A DNA stretch of 7,081 nucleotides from Candidatus Omnitrophota bacterium (GTDB lineage: Bacteria; Hinthialibacterota; Hinthialibacteria; Hinthialibacterales; JAKPRU01). Every line of letters begins with the position of its first letter. The first letter of the stretch is position 1. Positions 5,801 to 7,081 of this stretch are shown piece after piece. A program made the position numbers and the translations under genes. The notes beneath the pieces were generated by a model that saw nothing but the letters and a program-made list of their open reading frames with translations, searched no databases and had not been told where the DNA came from. The stretch spans positions 1 through 7,081 of the forward strand of contig JAKPRU010000789.1 of NCBI GenBank assembly GCA_029557025.1, given 5' to 3'.

Positions 5801-7081
5801 TTAGCCGAGCAGGGAGAGGAAGCTCTGCTGAATGTAATTGGCTTGCGCCAACACAGAGGTTCCAGCCTGCAGGAGAACCTGGTTCTTCGTGAATTCCGTG
5901 CTTTCTCGGGCAATATCAGTGTCCTTGAGTCTTGAGTACGATGCCGTCAAGTTCTCAGAGGTCACCGACAGATTGGAGACTGTGGCTTCCAGGCGGTTGG
6001 TCGCTGCGCCGAGCAGGGACCGGGTCTTGTTGACCTGATCCAAGGCCTCGTCGATGATCCGCAGCCCTTCGTCCACACCCTCTATTGTGGTGATATCGAT
6101 GTCTTCCACGGTTCGGCCGGACCCGCGTCCGAATCCGAGGTTGTCGGCACGCAGATCGCCGATCGCATTGCGGAACCGCTGCCCTGCATACGCGCCGATG
6201 TGGTAGTTCATCGACTTGTTGACCGTCGAAATGATGATCGTGGTTCCGGAATCGGCGAGGCCAGTGGAGGACTTGGTTACATCCAGAATGGCGTCAAAGT
6301 CCACGGTAACGAACTTCGCCTGGCCGGTGGTTTGTGCCCCGCTGATGAAGACTACATCCTGGTCACCGTTCTGGAATGTCACGGCGGCTCCACCATTGAG
6401 CCGTCCCACGAATTCCTTCGCCTGGGTTTCCAGGACGTCGTTTCCGATGGTCAATCCGCTGCCTACACGCAGGGTGACCTGCGGAGTCGGGACACCGTCC
6501 ACGGTCGATTGTGGCCCGTACAGAGTGACCACCTGCCCGGCCTCGACTCGGACCGCGTCCCCGCCATTGATACTGAGTGTGGCGGATTCCGCAAAGCCTT
6601 CCAATTTCAGCTCCGCATCATCCTGTAGGGTGACGTGGTTTGTAACGTCTTGGAAGAAGGTCAGAGTGAACGTAGACTGCGATCCGGTAATACCGATATC
6701 GTCGGTCAGACGGAAGGTCGCGCTGTTCGTATAAGTGAACTGCGACAGGCTGAAACGGGACACATCACCATCGGCGATGTTCAGGGTTCCGGTGAACGCC
6801 GTATAGGACCGGGTTCGATAGTTGATCTCTTCGATCAGCCCGGAGATCGACTGGAACCGGAAGTCGTTGTAGGCCGTGTCCGTGGAGGCAGTCAGCGTCG
6901 TATCGAGCGTATAGGTGGCGGAGAACGTGGTTCCGTCAATCTCCGTTCCGGTGAGTGTGATCGTACTGTTGTTGAACAGTGTCACACCGCCCGTGTACAC
7001 GCCCTCAACAAACGTTCCGTTGATAACAGCGGCTGTGTTGACTGCGCCCAGAGACGCGGTTCGTTTCATCAGTGCGCCGTT
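5801..7081 (-). CDS. Flagellin, C-terminal 426 residues (5' end outside window)
   Basis: Flagellin is exported by the flagellar type III apparatus and polymerises into the filament. The frame is open to the window edge, and the ATG at 7069-7067 is internal (the codons before it read N-G-A-L), so the N-terminal D0/D1 part is missing. The last 137 residues (bases 6214-5804) are a classic flagellin C-terminal domain. They contain Y-H-I-G-A-Y-A-G-Q, matching the usual Q-I-G-A-N-A-G-Q, then I-G-D-L-R-A-D-N-L-G, and heptad-rich helices (R-L-E-A-T-V-S-N-L, S-R-L-K-D-T-D-I-A-R-E-S-T). The chain ends Q-A-N-Y-I-Q-Q-S-F-L-S-L-L-G. The preceding 289 or so residues are a Thr/Ser/Gly-rich, beta-type variable region that would form surface domains (D2/D3). 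The whole protein is clearly longer than a minimal flagellin. Cysteine is absent from the visible part, as is usual for exported filament proteins. Its own promoter is out of view. A gene symbol (fliC or hag) would be arbitrary. Confidence 0.96.
   Translation of the reverse strand, partial: NGALMKRTASLGAVNTAAVINGTFVEGVYTGGVTLFNNSTITLTGTEIDGTTFSATYTLDTTLTASTDTAYNDFRFQSISGLIEEINYRTRSYTAFTGTLNIADGDVSRFSLSQFTYTNSATFRLTDDIGITGSQSTFTLTFFQDVTNHVTLQDDAELKLEGFAESATLSINGGDAVRVEAGQVVTLYGPQSTVDGVPTPQVTLRVGSGLTIGNDVLETQAKEFVGRLNGGAAVTFQNGDQDVVFISGAQTTGQAKFVTVDFDAILDVTKSSTGLADSGTTIIISTVNKSMNYHIGAYAGQRFRNAIGDLRADNLGFGRGSGRTVEDIDITTIEGVDEGLRIIDEALDQVNKTRSLLGAATNRLEATVSNLSVTSENLTASYSRLKDTDIARESTEFTKNQVLLQAGTSVLAQANYIQQSFLSLLG

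Noticed and set aside
6200..6734. Two overlapping plus-strand open frames of 142 and 172 residues
   Set aside because: Both are antisense to the flagellin variable region, have no family features, and overlap each other in different frames.
1..7081. CRISPR arrays, tRNA or rRNA genes, insertion sequences
   Set aside because: No regularly spaced repeats, no tRNA-like cloverleaf or rRNA signature and no transposase frame was seen on either strand.

Overview
This window of moderately GC-rich DNA reads as chromosomal sequence from a flagellated, thiamin-prototrophic environmental bacterium. It carries five protein genes plus well-preserved RNA control elements. The plus-strand part is metabolic: the 3' end of a Gfo/Idh/MocA-family oxidoreductase, a PLP-dependent cystathionine gamma-synthase-type enzyme, and thiC preceded by a TPP riboswitch. 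The minus-strand part is a flagellar filament locus: the C-terminal part of a large flagellin, a flaG gene and a CgeB/Maf-like glycosyltransferase. The mixture (short-form ThiC, a plant-like CGS, a MocA-type oxidoreductase, a long flagellin) suggests a lineage outside the Proteobacteria, possibly PVC-like or a candidate phylum. That placement is inference only.

Layout: 2-352 oxidoreductase 3' end (+); 399-1589 cystathionine gamma-synthase family (+), only 46 nt downstream and possibly co-transcribed; 1590-1796 non-coding, with a repeat-like hairpin and a weak terminator; 1777-1785 candidate extended -10 promoter; about 1797-1890 TPP riboswitch aptamer; 1916-1947 intrinsic terminator that forms the off state; 1965-3284 thiC (+). 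thiC and the glycosyltransferase gene converge at 3285-3353, where two inward-facing palindromes (3293-3310 and 3345-3364) lie. On the minus strand, read right to left, come the flagellin (7081-5801, 5' end outside the window), a 12-bp hairpin (5775-5744), flaG (5708-5340), a 222-nt leader with a hairpin (5283-5251) and the glycosyltransferase (5117-3354).

How it works together: ThiC makes the pyrimidine half of thiamin from AIR and SAM. Its expression should be shut off by TPP, because the aptamer's 3' strand (1879-1893) can pair with the 5' arm of the terminator (1913-1927), so the two folds exclude each other. The transsulfuration-type enzyme feeds methionine and hence SAM synthesis, but no shared regulation is visible. 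The flagellin, FlaG and glycosyltransferase genes point to a filament that is probably glycosylated.

No clearly new system can be proven from sequence alone. The best leads are the Maf-like/CgeB-like composite glycosyltransferase beside flagellin, a REPIN-like pair of palindromes after thiC, and an intergenic motif found twice, once with and once without an inner hairpin.
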